Positions 1 through 5,247 of a stretch of DNA of 5,247 nucleotides are shown one piece after another. The DNA comes from Desulfocapsa sulfexigens. GTDB taxonomy: Bacteria; Desulfobacterota; Desulfobulbia; Desulfobulbales; Desulfocapsaceae. A program made the translations under genes and the position numbers. Each line of letters opens with the position of its first letter. Position 1 is the first letter of the stretch. Below the pieces are notes generated by a model, which had not been told where the DNA came from, made no database searches, and was given only the letters and a program-made list of their open reading frames with translations. The DNA lies in the NCBI GenBank assembly GCA_015661935.1, contig DQVD01000011.1, forward strand, positions 1-5,247. The letters run 5' to 3'.

Positions 1-113
1 AACTGATGGCCAGTAAAATATATTCAACACTCAATGCAAGCAGAAAATCATCATCACGAACGAAGTTCTCTCGTAACCGCACAACCACCTAATACTACAA
101 ACCATTTACTGTT

Positions 114-146
114 TTTCCGCTACCGGAAAGGCGCTCTTAACAAGAG
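114..146. repeat. Two tandem small hairpins
   Basis: The first hairpin has perfect 6-base arms, TTTCCG at 114-119 and CGGAAA at 124-129, around a CTAC loop, and could be extended by two T-G pairs. The second has perfect 5-base arms, CTCTT at 134-138 and AAGAG at 142-146, around an AAC loop. Neither is followed by a T-run on either strand, so they do not look like ordinary intrinsic terminators. They lie upstream of the promoter candidate for mobB, so they might belong to the 3' end of an upstream transcript or to a longer leader. Small hairpins of this size also arise by chance. Confidence 0.35.
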
Positions 147-166
147 ATATTTGAAGAAAAGCCTCC

Positions 167-196
167 TTGAAATTCAACCAAAAATGCTGTAATACT
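167..196 (+). promoter_or_regulatory. Candidate sigma-70-like promoter for the mobB cluster
   Basis: TTGAAA at 167-172 resembles a -35 box (5 of 6). After an 18-base spacer, AATACT at 191-196 matches four of six -10 positions and is preceded by TG at 188-189, as in an extended -10. It would start transcription about 55-60 bases before mobB. This is a by-eye match in AT-rich DNA and could be coincidental. Confidence 0.3.
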
Positions 197-248
197 TCAC
201 AGATACTAAGGAACGTACACGAAATAAACAGTAATTATTCCACCCTTG

Positions 249-254
249 TGAGGT
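249..254 (+). promoter_or_regulatory. Ribosome binding site of mobB
   Basis: TGAGGT lies six bases before the ATG at 261. It supports that start codon, which also places the P-loop at the usual position very close to the N-terminus. Confidence 0.6.
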
Positions 255-260
255 TTCTCA

Positions 261-932
261 ATGCCCCCGATTATCACCTTTATCGGCTGGCACGATAGCG
301 GCAAAACCACCCTGGCTTCCCAGGTTGTTCATCACTTGAAACAGCTTGGCTACCAGGTGGCAGTTATCAAATCCACCAAAGAAACCGGAATTGTCTTTGA
401 TACACCGGGTACAGACACCCATACCCATCGCAGTGCCGGAGCAGATTCTGTCATGCTGGTAGCCCCTGATCAGATGGTTATCATGACAGATAACAGGAGT
501 GAGTCTCTCACAAGTCTTGCACACCGGCATTTCCCGGAAGTTGATATTGTCATTGGCGAAGGATTTAAAAAGGCCAAGCATGTTTCCAAAATTGAAGTCT
601 TCCGCAACAGTGATACAAATGAACTTTTGCGGAACAGTGTGAGCGGTGTAATTGCCGTGGCAAGTGATAAGGCAATCAGTGGTGACCATATCTTTCGCTT
701 AAATGAATCCGCTGAAATCGCCTCCTTTATCGAAAAACGATTCCTTCAGGATGCCGCAAAAGGTGGTGATCACACCACCCTTCTTATCAATGGCAATCGT
801 ATCCCCATGAAAACTTTTGTTCAGGATGCGCTCGCCGGAACCATCGGCTGCTTTGTTGATTCTCTGAAACTTGGAAGCAGTAATCCAAAAACCATCGATA
901 TTCGCATAACTCTTCCTGAAAAAAACAATTAA
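261..932 (+). CDS. mobB: MobB-type molybdopterin-guanine dinucleotide biosynthesis GTP-binding protein
   Basis: A P-loop GTPase of the MobB family, 223 residues, with no signal peptide and so cytoplasmic. In the known pathway MobB assists MobA in attaching GMP to molybdopterin to form the bis-MGD cofactor of Mo/W enzymes. The Walker A motif GWHDSGKTT is at residues 9-17. The family pattern continues with VAVIKST (33-39), the D-x-PG-x-D region (47-52), HRSAGAD (56-62), the acidic strand VDIVIGEGFK (94-103) and KIEVFR (110-115). Residues about 169-223, beginning GGDHTTLLINGNRIP, extend beyond the minimal MobB core of roughly 165-175 residues and look like a separate small domain that I recall in some anaerobe MobB proteins. 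The usual IKH after the second strand is IKS here. The gene stops 13 bases before tupA, consistent with one operon. No mobA is visible. Family assignment is strong; the role of the C-terminal segment is unknown. Confidence 0.9.
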   Translation: MPPIITFIGWHDSGKTTLASQVVHHLKQLGYQVAVIKSTKETGIVFDTPGTDTHTHRSAGADSVMLVAPDQMVIMTDNRSESLTSLAHRHFPEVDIVIGEGFKKAKHVSKIEVFRNSDTNELLRNSVSGVIAVASDKAISGDHIFRLNESAEIASFIEKRFLQDAAKGGDHTTLLINGNRIPMKTFVQDALAGTIGCFVDSLKLGSSNPKTIDIRITLPEKNN

Positions 933-945
933 TTACCAACACACC

Positions 946-1761
946 ATGTATAAAAAACTCATCCCGCTTCTTTTACTCATTGCATTTATTCCATCTCTCC
1001 TGCACGCTGGTGAAGCCATCAAATGTGCTTCCACGACTGCAACGCACAATTCCGGGATACTTGAATATCTCTTTCCGATTTTCGAACAAGCTACTGGAAT
1101 TGATGTGCAGGTTACTACGGTGGGGAATAGTGAAGCCCTGGAATTAGGTCGGAGAGGAGAAGTGGATGTTGTACTCACCCACGCAGAAGATCTTGAAATA
1201 CAGCTAGTGGACGAGGGGTATTTTATCGACCGTGAAGAGATCATGTACACCGATTCTGTTATTCTTGGGCCCACAAATGACCCGGCAGGAGTAAAAGGAA
1301 CAGAAAAAGTCCTTGATGCCTTCATAAAGATCCGTACGGCAAAAGCAACTTTTCTCTCACGCGGAGATAATTCAGAAGCCAACATGCTGGAAAACAGAAT
1401 ATGGGCCATGACCGGCTCAATGCCAGAAAGAAACGATACATGGTATCTTGCCGTGGGTCAGAAAATGGATGCAAGCATCCATACTGCAGCTCTAAAACAA
1501 GCATACACCTTAGCAGACAGGGCTACCTGGTACTCCATGGAAGACAAAGACAAAACCGGACTCAGCATTGTTCTTGAGGGAGATCCCATTCTTTTCAATC
1601 AATATGGTGTGATGATTGTAAACCCAAAAAATCACAAACATATTAATTACCAATCAGCCATGAACTTTGTTATCTGGCTGACCTCTCCCACCGCTCAGGA
1701 TGCGATTGGTGCATTCAGAGATAAATCCGGGAATGTTCTTTTTACTCCCAATGCCAGGTAA
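946..1761 (+). CDS. tupA: Tungstate ABC transporter substrate-binding protein, TupA type
   Basis: A 271-residue periplasmic binding protein of the TupA family, which captures tungstate (with discrimination from molybdate) for a TupBC importer. A signal peptide is evident: MYKK, a hydrophobic stretch at 5-19, and likely cleavage after LHA (21) or GEA (24); there is no lipobox, so a soluble form is expected. Family landmarks are the ligand loop TTATHNSG (30-37), VGNSEALELGRRGEVDVVLTH (59-79), VILGPTNDPAG (105-115), SRGDNS (138-143), and the C-terminal GVMIVNP (221-227) with WLTSP. The first loop is usually TTTS followed by NSG or SG, and SRGD is usually followed by SGTH; both differ here. R139 would be about residue 118 of the mature protein, the position I recall as important for oxyanion binding in Desulfovibrio TupA. 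No good Shine-Dalgarno sequence precedes the ATG, so translation may be coupled to mobB. tupB and tupC are absent from the window. ModA or a phosphate-type PstS are less likely alternatives. Confidence 0.88.
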   Translation: MYKKLIPLLLLIAFIPSLLHAGEAIKCASTTATHNSGILEYLFPIFEQATGIDVQVTTVGNSEALELGRRGEVDVVLTHAEDLEIQLVDEGYFIDREEIMYTDSVILGPTNDPAGVKGTEKVLDAFIKIRTAKATFLSRGDNSEANMLENRIWAMTGSMPERNDTWYLAVGQKMDASIHTAALKQAYTLADRATWYSMEDKDKTGLSIVLEGDPILFNQYGVMIVNPKNHKHINYQSAMNFVIWLTSPTAQDAIGAFRDKSGNVLFTPNAR

Positions 1762-2278
1762 AGAGCTAAGGAACGGGATAGATATCTCTAACTCAATTCG
1801 CAAGTTTCTCTTCCCTGCCCTTACTGGAAATTACCTTACCCGCCTTATTCTTCTGGGGTTGAGCTGCTTCCTCTTTTTTTCATATATTCTCATTCCCATG
1901 CGTATCCAGGGCCACAGTATGGAGCCCACATACCGCAACGGTTCCTATGCTTTTTGTGTGCGACCACAGTACCTCTTTACACCAATAAAACGGTTTGATG
2001 TCGTAACTGTTCGCTTTACTGGAAGGAGTGTTATGCTGCTGAAACGTGTGCTTGCTCTTCCAGGTGATACTCTGGAATTTAGAGAGGGAACGCTGTATAT
2101 AAATGAAGAACGAATTGATGAGCCCTATTTGCAGCACCACTCGTCATGGAACCTTCCAGTACGCGAGGTAAAACAGGGGTATGTCTATGTTGTAGGCGAT
2201 AATCGTAGCACTTCAATGTCAGAACATCACTTCGGGCAGGTGAAGATTGAACGTATTATTGGTGGAGTCCTGTTTTAA
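1751..2278 (+). CDS. lepB: Signal peptidase I, S26 family, compact form with altered box E
   Basis: A membrane-bound serine/lysine protease that removes signal peptides from exported proteins. The chosen ATG at 1751 gives 175 residues and an 11-base overlap with the end of tupA; upstream ATGs at 1733 and 1700 are in frame but have no better ribosome site and would lengthen the overlap. In this numbering one membrane segment spans about 28-48, followed by the box B motif GHSMEPT with nucleophile S56, then box D LLKRVLALPGD with general base K98, then DEPY, and box E beginning VVGDNR (148-152). Box E then reads STSMSEHHFG rather than the usual DNSxDSRxxG: the aspartate and arginine matching E. 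coli D280 and R282 are replaced by Ser157 and His159. There is one membrane span and no large domain II insertion. Activity is plausible because Ser and Lys are intact, but it could be a specialised or weakened enzyme. Family assignment is strong; the exact start is uncertain. Confidence 0.85.
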   Translation: MPGKELRNGIDISNSIRKFLFPALTGNYLTRLILLGLSCFLFFSYILIPMRIQGHSMEPTYRNGSYAFCVRPQYLFTPIKRFDVVTVRFTGRSVMLLKRVLALPGDTLEFREGTLYINEERIDEPYLQHHSSWNLPVREVKQGYVYVVGDNRSTSMSEHHFGQVKIERIIGGVLF

Positions 2279-2304
2279 TAAAACCATGGGGTAAACAGCT
2301 TCAA

Positions 2305-2790
2305 ATGAATATAAAAAGAATACTCATATTCCTTCTTCTTGCTGCGGCTACTCTCTATTTTTTACTGCCAAGTGACGAAAAAGAAATCCGTAACAACCTG
2401 GCCTCACTGGCTGAGTATTGCTCGTCGTCAGGCAAAGAAGCTCCTATTGCTGCATTAAAGAACGTTATGCTCGCTGGAAAACTCTGCAGTTATCCCTGCC
2501 GTGTTCAGGTGGAATCTTTCAATATTGACCAGGATTTCAATAAAAAAGAGTTTACTGACCACGTTCTCATGCTCAAAAAAATGACAATGAACACACGCTT
2601 TTCATTCCATGATACTGTTATCAACTTTCCCATGGATGGTAAAGCTGAACTGGTAAGTACCCTGCGTTTGGACGGCAAGACAGAGGATAATCGCTTCACT
2701 GACGCATATGAACTGAACATTCATGCGGAAAAAACAAATGGGAATTGGTTTTTTTCCTCTTTTACGGTTATTGAATTTATGGAACAATAG
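2305..2790 (+). CDS. Unrecognised small protein with N-terminal membrane anchor or signal, possibly NTF2-like
   Basis: I do not recognise this 161-residue protein. Residues 1-4 (MNIK) and a hydrophobic stretch at about 5-22 look like a signal anchor or signal peptide without a clear cleavage site or lipobox, so most of the chain should lie outside the cytoplasm. The remainder has helical segments at about 24-60 and then alternating strands, ending in a pattern YELNIHAEKTNGNWFFSSF (135-153) that resembles the last strands of NTF2/SnoaL-like folds; this is a fold guess only. Cysteines occur at 39, 61 and 65, the last two in LCSYPC, which could form a disulfide in the periplasm. It begins 26 bases after the signal peptidase stop, with GGGGT-like bases at 2287-2292 as a distant ribosome site, so it is probably the last gene of the cluster. 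Coding is supported by length, a clean start with a signal-like N-terminus, and amphipathic pattern. Confidence 0.7.
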   Translation: MNIKRILIFLLLAAATLYFLLPSDEKEIRNNLASLAEYCSSSGKEAPIAALKNVMLAGKLCSYPCRVQVESFNIDQDFNKKEFTDHVLMLKKMTMNTRFSFHDTVINFPMDGKAELVSTLRLDGKTEDNRFTDAYELNIHAEKTNGNWFFSSFTVIEFMEQ

Positions 2791-2800
2791 ATCATAACAC

Positions 2801-2854
2801 CCTTGTGTTTTGTAAAATACAAACCTATAGTGATGTACTTTACAAAATACAAGG
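2801..2854. repeat. Imperfect AT-rich palindrome with 21-base arms
   Basis: Arms at 2801-2821 and 2834-2854 are inverted copies matching at 19 of 21 positions, around a 12-base loop. The outer 16 bases (CCTTGTGTTTTGTAAA against TTTACAAAATACAAGG) differ once, by a change that would be a G-U pair in RNA. Each arm also contains a smaller inverted repeat: TTTGTA-AAA-TACAAA at 2809-2823 and TGTA-CTT-TACA at 2834-2844. It starts 10 bases after the stop of the preceding gene and ends just before the ATPase remnant. It could be a paired operator, a relic of a mobile element end, or a transcription-ending hairpin, although no T-run follows it. Confidence 0.65.
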
Positions 2855-2862
2855 ATAAGCAT

Positions 2863-3291
2863 GTTCAAAATTCATTATTACGCCCTTACAGCTCTAACAT
2901 ATCAAAAAGATTTGTAATAACTCCTAAGTTATTTATGACCGACAGTGGACTTTTTTCACATCTTCTGGATGTACGAAACAGTGAACAGCTCATTTCGTCC
3001 CCCCGAAAAGGTGATATTGTGGAGACATTTGTCTACTCTGAACTTCTTAAACATATTGACTACAGTTGCAAACAACCACAAATTTATCATGGAAAAGGCG
3101 GATACAATTTTTGCCATAGAGATCAAATCATCACAAAGTGCGAAAAATGATATTTTAAGCATATCACTGATTTTCAGAAAAAATCTTCCAAAAATATTAT
3201 CGGTATTGTTTTCTATGCAGGCGAAACACTATTGTCTTTTGGAGATGAACACCATAAGAGGTATGCGGTACCAATGAATATCTTTTTTTGA
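2863..3291 (+). pseudogene. C-terminal remnant of a DUF4143-type AAA ATPase, frameshifted
   Basis: Only the end of this gene survives. From about 2872 the frame reads SLLRPYSSNISKRF, then TPKLFMTDSGL, then KGDIVETFVYSELLKHI, which I recognise as the DUF4143 region of the widespread ATPase family with an N-terminal AAA domain and a C-terminal nuclease-like fold. After QIYH (to about 3090) the match moves to the next frame, FIMEKADTIFAIEIKSSQSAKND (about 3086-3151), which carries the EIKSS motif. The expected dozen or so residues between them, including the usual E-x-D-F, are missing. Near 3150 the match moves back to the first frame, KHITDFQKKSSKNIIGIVFYAGE and onward to a stop at 3289-3291; adding one T after AATGAT would restore the reading through NDYFKHITDF. 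Intact family members are about 380-430 residues, so the AAA domain is wholly lost. No functional product is expected. The stretch is visibly more AT-rich than its neighbours. Confidence 0.85.
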
Positions 3292-3352
3292 GCTACAATA
3301 CTTTGATGGCATCGTAAAAACTCTCCATCTAAATGTTTGGCTTTTTTCGAAC

Positions 3353-3379
3353 TTGCCATATTAAGAGGTTTTCTAACAT
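3353..3379 (+). promoter_or_regulatory. Weak promoter candidate for the oligoendopeptidase gene
   Basis: TTGCCA (3353-3358; 5 of 6 to the -35 consensus) and TAACAT (3374-3379; 4 of 6 to the -10 consensus) are separated by 15 bases, shorter than the preferred 17. It would give a leader of about 75 bases. The call rests on position and a by-eye match only. Confidence 0.22.
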
Positions 3380-3449
3380 CTTGTTTTCATATCAGTATTC
3401 ATAGAACAACAGGTATCAATCACCAGAAAAACAGATCTTTTTTTTATAC

Positions 3450-3453
3450 AGGA
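3450..3453 (+). promoter_or_regulatory. Ribosome binding site of the oligoendopeptidase gene
   Basis: AGGA lies six bases before the ATG at 3460 and supports that start. Confidence 0.55.
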
Positions 3454-3459
3454 TAACTT

Positions 3460-5238
3460 ATGTCTGATTCTTTAAATAACGACCTCGGCACCACAAATGT
3501 AATATGGAACCTTGATGCCCTCTACGACTCTTTGCAGGATGAACTGCTCCAGGACGACTTGGATCTTTGCATTCAGGAAGCAGAAATGCTGCGAGAACAA
3601 TGCAGTGGTAAACTAGCCGATCTTGAACCAGCTTTCTTTGCCAGATCTCTAAGGCGTCTTGAACGTATTCAGGTGAACCTTGGACGAATTGACACCTACG
3701 CCTTTCTGAACTTTGTAACCCAGGTCAAAAATGATGAAGCCGGAGCTTTCCTCCAGAAAAGCAAAGAAGATGCCAGCCGGGTAAACCGCAAACTTGTCTT
3801 TTTTGACCTGGAATGGGCAAAAATGGACAAGGAATCTGCAAACAGATTCCTTGCTGATGATGATGTTGCCCCCTATCGCCACTATCTCTTAAATCTACGC
3901 AAATACGCAGATCATCTTCTTTCCCAGGCAGAAGAGTCACTCCTGGTTGAACTCTCTCCTGTGGGCAATGACTCCTGGCTGACTCTTTTTGAAAAACTCA
4001 TGGGTCACCTTGAGTTTGGAGACAGCAAAAGAAGCGAAGAAGAGGTTTTATCCGACCTGTATGATGCAAGCCGTGAGGTACGCCACAATGCAGCCCTTGA
4101 GTTAACAGAAGGCCTGCAGAGCCAACTGCATATCCTCAGCCACATCTTTAACACCATTCTTGCTGAAAAAATGATAGGGGACAGGCTGCGCAACTATCCA
4201 TCCTGGATAAGTTCCAGAAATCTTTCCAATGAACTGGATGATAAAACCGTTGAAGCCCTGGTCGACAGTACCACAGCCCGCTACGATATCGTGCAGCGCT
4301 ATTACAGACTCAAAAAAGAGATTCTGGGGCTTGATGAACTGCACGACTATGACCGTTACGCTCCACTCCCATCACTACCGGATCGCTTAATTCCCTGGGA
4401 AGAATGCAAGGAAATGGTACTGGGTGGTTTCCGTGCCTTTTCTCCGGAAATGGCAGATATTGCCACCCTCTTTTTCGACCAAAACTGGATCCACGCTCCA
4501 CTCCTTGATGGAAAACGGGGCGGAGCATTTGCCCACCCTGCAGTCCCTGATGCCAATCCCTATATTCTGGTTAACTACACCGGTAACCTTCGGGATATTT
4601 CAACAGTGGCCCATGAGCTTGGTCATGGAATCCACCAGTATCTTGCAAAGGAGAAGGGCTATTTCAATAGTGACACGCCTCTTATTCTCGCTGAAACCGC
4701 ATCGGTTTTTGCCGAGCTTCTGATCTTCCACAAACAGCTCAAGACCCTTGACAATCCCGCAGAAAAACGAGCCTTTATCTGTCAAAAACTCGAATCAATA
4801 TTTGCAACTGTTTTCAGGCAGATATCCATGAACCGCTTTGAAAACATGATTCACACGCAGCGACGAGACAAGGGCGAAGTTTCCACTGAGGATCTCTCAA
4901 CTCTGTGGATAAGCAGCCAGGAAGCAATGTTTGGTGATTCGGTCACACTCGGGGAACATTACCGACTGTGGTGGTCATATATTCCGCACTTTCTCCACAC
5001 CCCGGGATATGTCTACTCCTATGCATTCGGCGAACTGCTGGTTCTTGCGCTCTACAGGCTGTATGAAAAAGAAGGGGATGATTTTATACCAAAGTATCTC
5101 AATCTTCTTTCGGAAGGTGGAAGTAAATCACCCTACGAATTACTGACACCGTTCAATATTGACCTGAACGATCCTTCCTTCTGGCAGGGCGGATTACTCG
5201 TTATTGAAAATATGTTAAATAAAATAGAAAATGTTTAA
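3460..5238 (+). CDS. pepF: Oligoendopeptidase, PepF/M3 family zinc metallopeptidase
   Basis: A 592-residue cytoplasmic zinc peptidase that cuts short peptides, typically in peptide turnover. It has no signal peptide or membrane segment. The N-terminal half (about 1-200) is helical and matches the M3 N-terminal region. The catalytic domain follows, with the GKRGGAF strand (351-357), NYTGNLRD before the active site, the zinc motif HELGH (H385, E386, H389) and the third zinc ligand E412 in LAETASVFAE. Toward the C-terminus, IPHFLHTPGYVYSYAFGELL (508-527) contains the His and Tyr residues that in M3 enzymes contact substrate. Length agrees with the roughly 590-residue pepF/M3 subfamily, and all catalytic residues are present, so it should be active. 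It is separated from the upstream cluster by the ATPase remnant and its own leader, suggesting independent transcription. pepF is used as the family symbol; the exact substrate range cannot be read from sequence. Confidence 0.93.
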   Translation: MSDSLNNDLGTTNVIWNLDALYDSLQDELLQDDLDLCIQEAEMLREQCSGKLADLEPAFFARSLRRLERIQVNLGRIDTYAFLNFVTQVKNDEAGAFLQKSKEDASRVNRKLVFFDLEWAKMDKESANRFLADDDVAPYRHYLLNLRKYADHLLSQAEESLLVELSPVGNDSWLTLFEKLMGHLEFGDSKRSEEEVLSDLYDASREVRHNAALELTEGLQSQLHILSHIFNTILAEKMIGDRLRNYPSWISSRNLSNELDDKTVEALVDSTTARYDIVQRYYRLKKEILGLDELHDYDRYAPLPSLPDRLIPWEECKEMVLGGFRAFSPEMADIATLFFDQNWIHAPLLDGKRGGAFAHPAVPDANPYILVNYTGNLRDISTVAHELGHGIHQYLAKEKGYFNSDTPLILAETASVFAELLIFHKQLKTLDNPAEKRAFICQKLESIFATVFRQISMNRFENMIHTQRRDKGEVSTEDLSTLWISSQEAMFGDSVTLGEHYRLWWSYIPHFLHTPGYVYSYAFGELLVLALYRLYEKEGDDFIPKYLNLLSEGGSKSPYELLTPFNIDLNDPSFWQGGLLVIENMLNKIENV

Positions 5239-5243
5239 GGAAG
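5237..5243 (+). promoter_or_regulatory. Shine-Dalgarno-like run for a gene beyond the right edge
   Basis: AAGGAAG overlaps the stop codon of the oligoendopeptidase gene and is followed by only four more bases. It is placed as the ribosome site of a closely spaced downstream gene, which would then be co-transcribed. An ATG at 5231 overlapping the stop is an alternative start but has no ribosome site of its own. Confidence 0.4.
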
Positions 5244-5247
5244 AGCA

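Larger units (their letters stand above)
1..260. other. Leader/intergenic region with no supported gene
   Basis: I see no reading frame with recognisable protein similarity on either strand; the reverse-strand frame that starts near its right edge is only the antisense shadow of mobB. The stretch is AT-leaning and contains two adjacent perfect small hairpins (114-129 and 134-146), a short GAAC-GAA-GTTC inverted repeat at 58-68, and a weak promoter-like pair at 167-196. It is most simply read as the upstream region of the mobB-tupA cluster. The end of an upstream gene may lie just outside the window. I recognise no known riboswitch or ModE-type operator here. Confidence 0.5.
3292..3459. other. 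Intergenic leader before the oligoendopeptidase gene
   Basis: A 168-base AT-rich gap between the ATPase remnant and the peptidase gene, with no supported coding content. It probably holds the peptidase promoter. The best weak match I see is TTGCCA at 3353-3358 with TAACAT at 3374-3379, a 15-base spacer that is shorter than ideal. Runs of T at 3341-3347 and 3438-3445 are not preceded by a stable GC stem, so I call no terminator. Confidence 0.4.

Noticed and set aside
58..68. GAAC-GAA-GTTC inverted repeat as an operator
   Set aside because: The four-base arms are too short to stand out from chance, and it matches no regulator site I know.
1..260. Molybdenum-cofactor riboswitch or ModE site upstream of mobB
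   Set aside because: The region shows neither the multi-stem layout nor the palindromic ModE pattern clearly enough to support a call.
258..689. Long reverse-strand reading frame opposite mobB
   Set aside because: It lies wholly antisense to a convincing mobB and its protein has no recognisable features.
933..1409. Reverse-strand reading frame opposite tupA
   Set aside because: It is a serine-rich antisense shadow of tupA with no family resemblance.
2796..2815. Intrinsic terminator AACAC-CCTT-GTGTT followed by TT-G-T just after the small gene
   Set aside because: The stem is five pairs and AT-leaning with only two further Ts before a G, so it is too weak to call; it also overlaps the larger palindrome.
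2803..3150. Intact small gene of 115 residues from a TTG start
   Set aside because: Its first 20 or so residues are translated palindrome and its last ones are out of frame with the ATPase family; it is part of a pseudogene rather than a real short gene.
2945..3277. Second small forward gene overlapping the first
   Set aside because: Only its middle (about 3086-3151) matches the ATPase family; the rest is out-of-frame reading of the same remnant.
3327..3350. Terminator near CTTTTTTCG after the ATPase remnant
   Set aside because: There is a T-run but no stable stem ahead of it.

Overview
The window carries a short forward-strand gene cluster, then a decayed gene remnant, then a large peptidase gene. 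All convincing genes read on the + strand. Protein resemblance (a MobB with an extra C-terminal segment, a TupA-type tungstate-binding protein, a PepF/M3 oligoendopeptidase) and the moderate, AT-leaning base composition suggest an anaerobic Desulfobacterota member, perhaps of the Desulfobulbales. This taxonomic guess is inference from recalled family resemblance, not a search.

Layout: 1-260 holds no gene I can support, only two adjacent small hairpins and a weak promoter candidate. 261-932 is mobB (GTPase linked to molybdenum/tungsten cofactor maturation). 946-1761 is tupA (periplasmic tungstate-binding protein). 1751-2278 is a compact S26 signal peptidase I gene overlapping the end of tupA. 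2305-2790 is an unrecognised small protein with one N-terminal membrane segment. These four genes are separated by short gaps or an overlap and probably form one transcription unit. 2801-2854 is an imperfect AT-rich palindrome. 2863-3291 is the C-terminal remnant of a DUF4143-type AAA ATPase, broken by one probable internal deletion and one single-base loss. 3292-3459 is a leader region, and 3460-5238 is an intact M3 family oligoendopeptidase. A Shine-Dalgarno-like run at the right edge suggests another gene follows closely.

Functionally, mobB and tupA form a metal-cofactor theme: oxyanion capture in the periplasm and cofactor finishing in the cytoplasm, as needed for tungsten or molybdenum enzymes such as formate dehydrogenases. 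The membrane permease and ATPase expected with TupA (TupB and TupC) are not in the window. The signal peptidase, which lacks two usual box E residues, may process exported proteins such as TupA, but that link rests only on gene order. I found no CRISPR array, RNA gene, integrase or complete insertion sequence. The most notable items are the orphan tupA beside mobB, the altered signal peptidase, and the decayed ATPase remnant abutting a palindrome.
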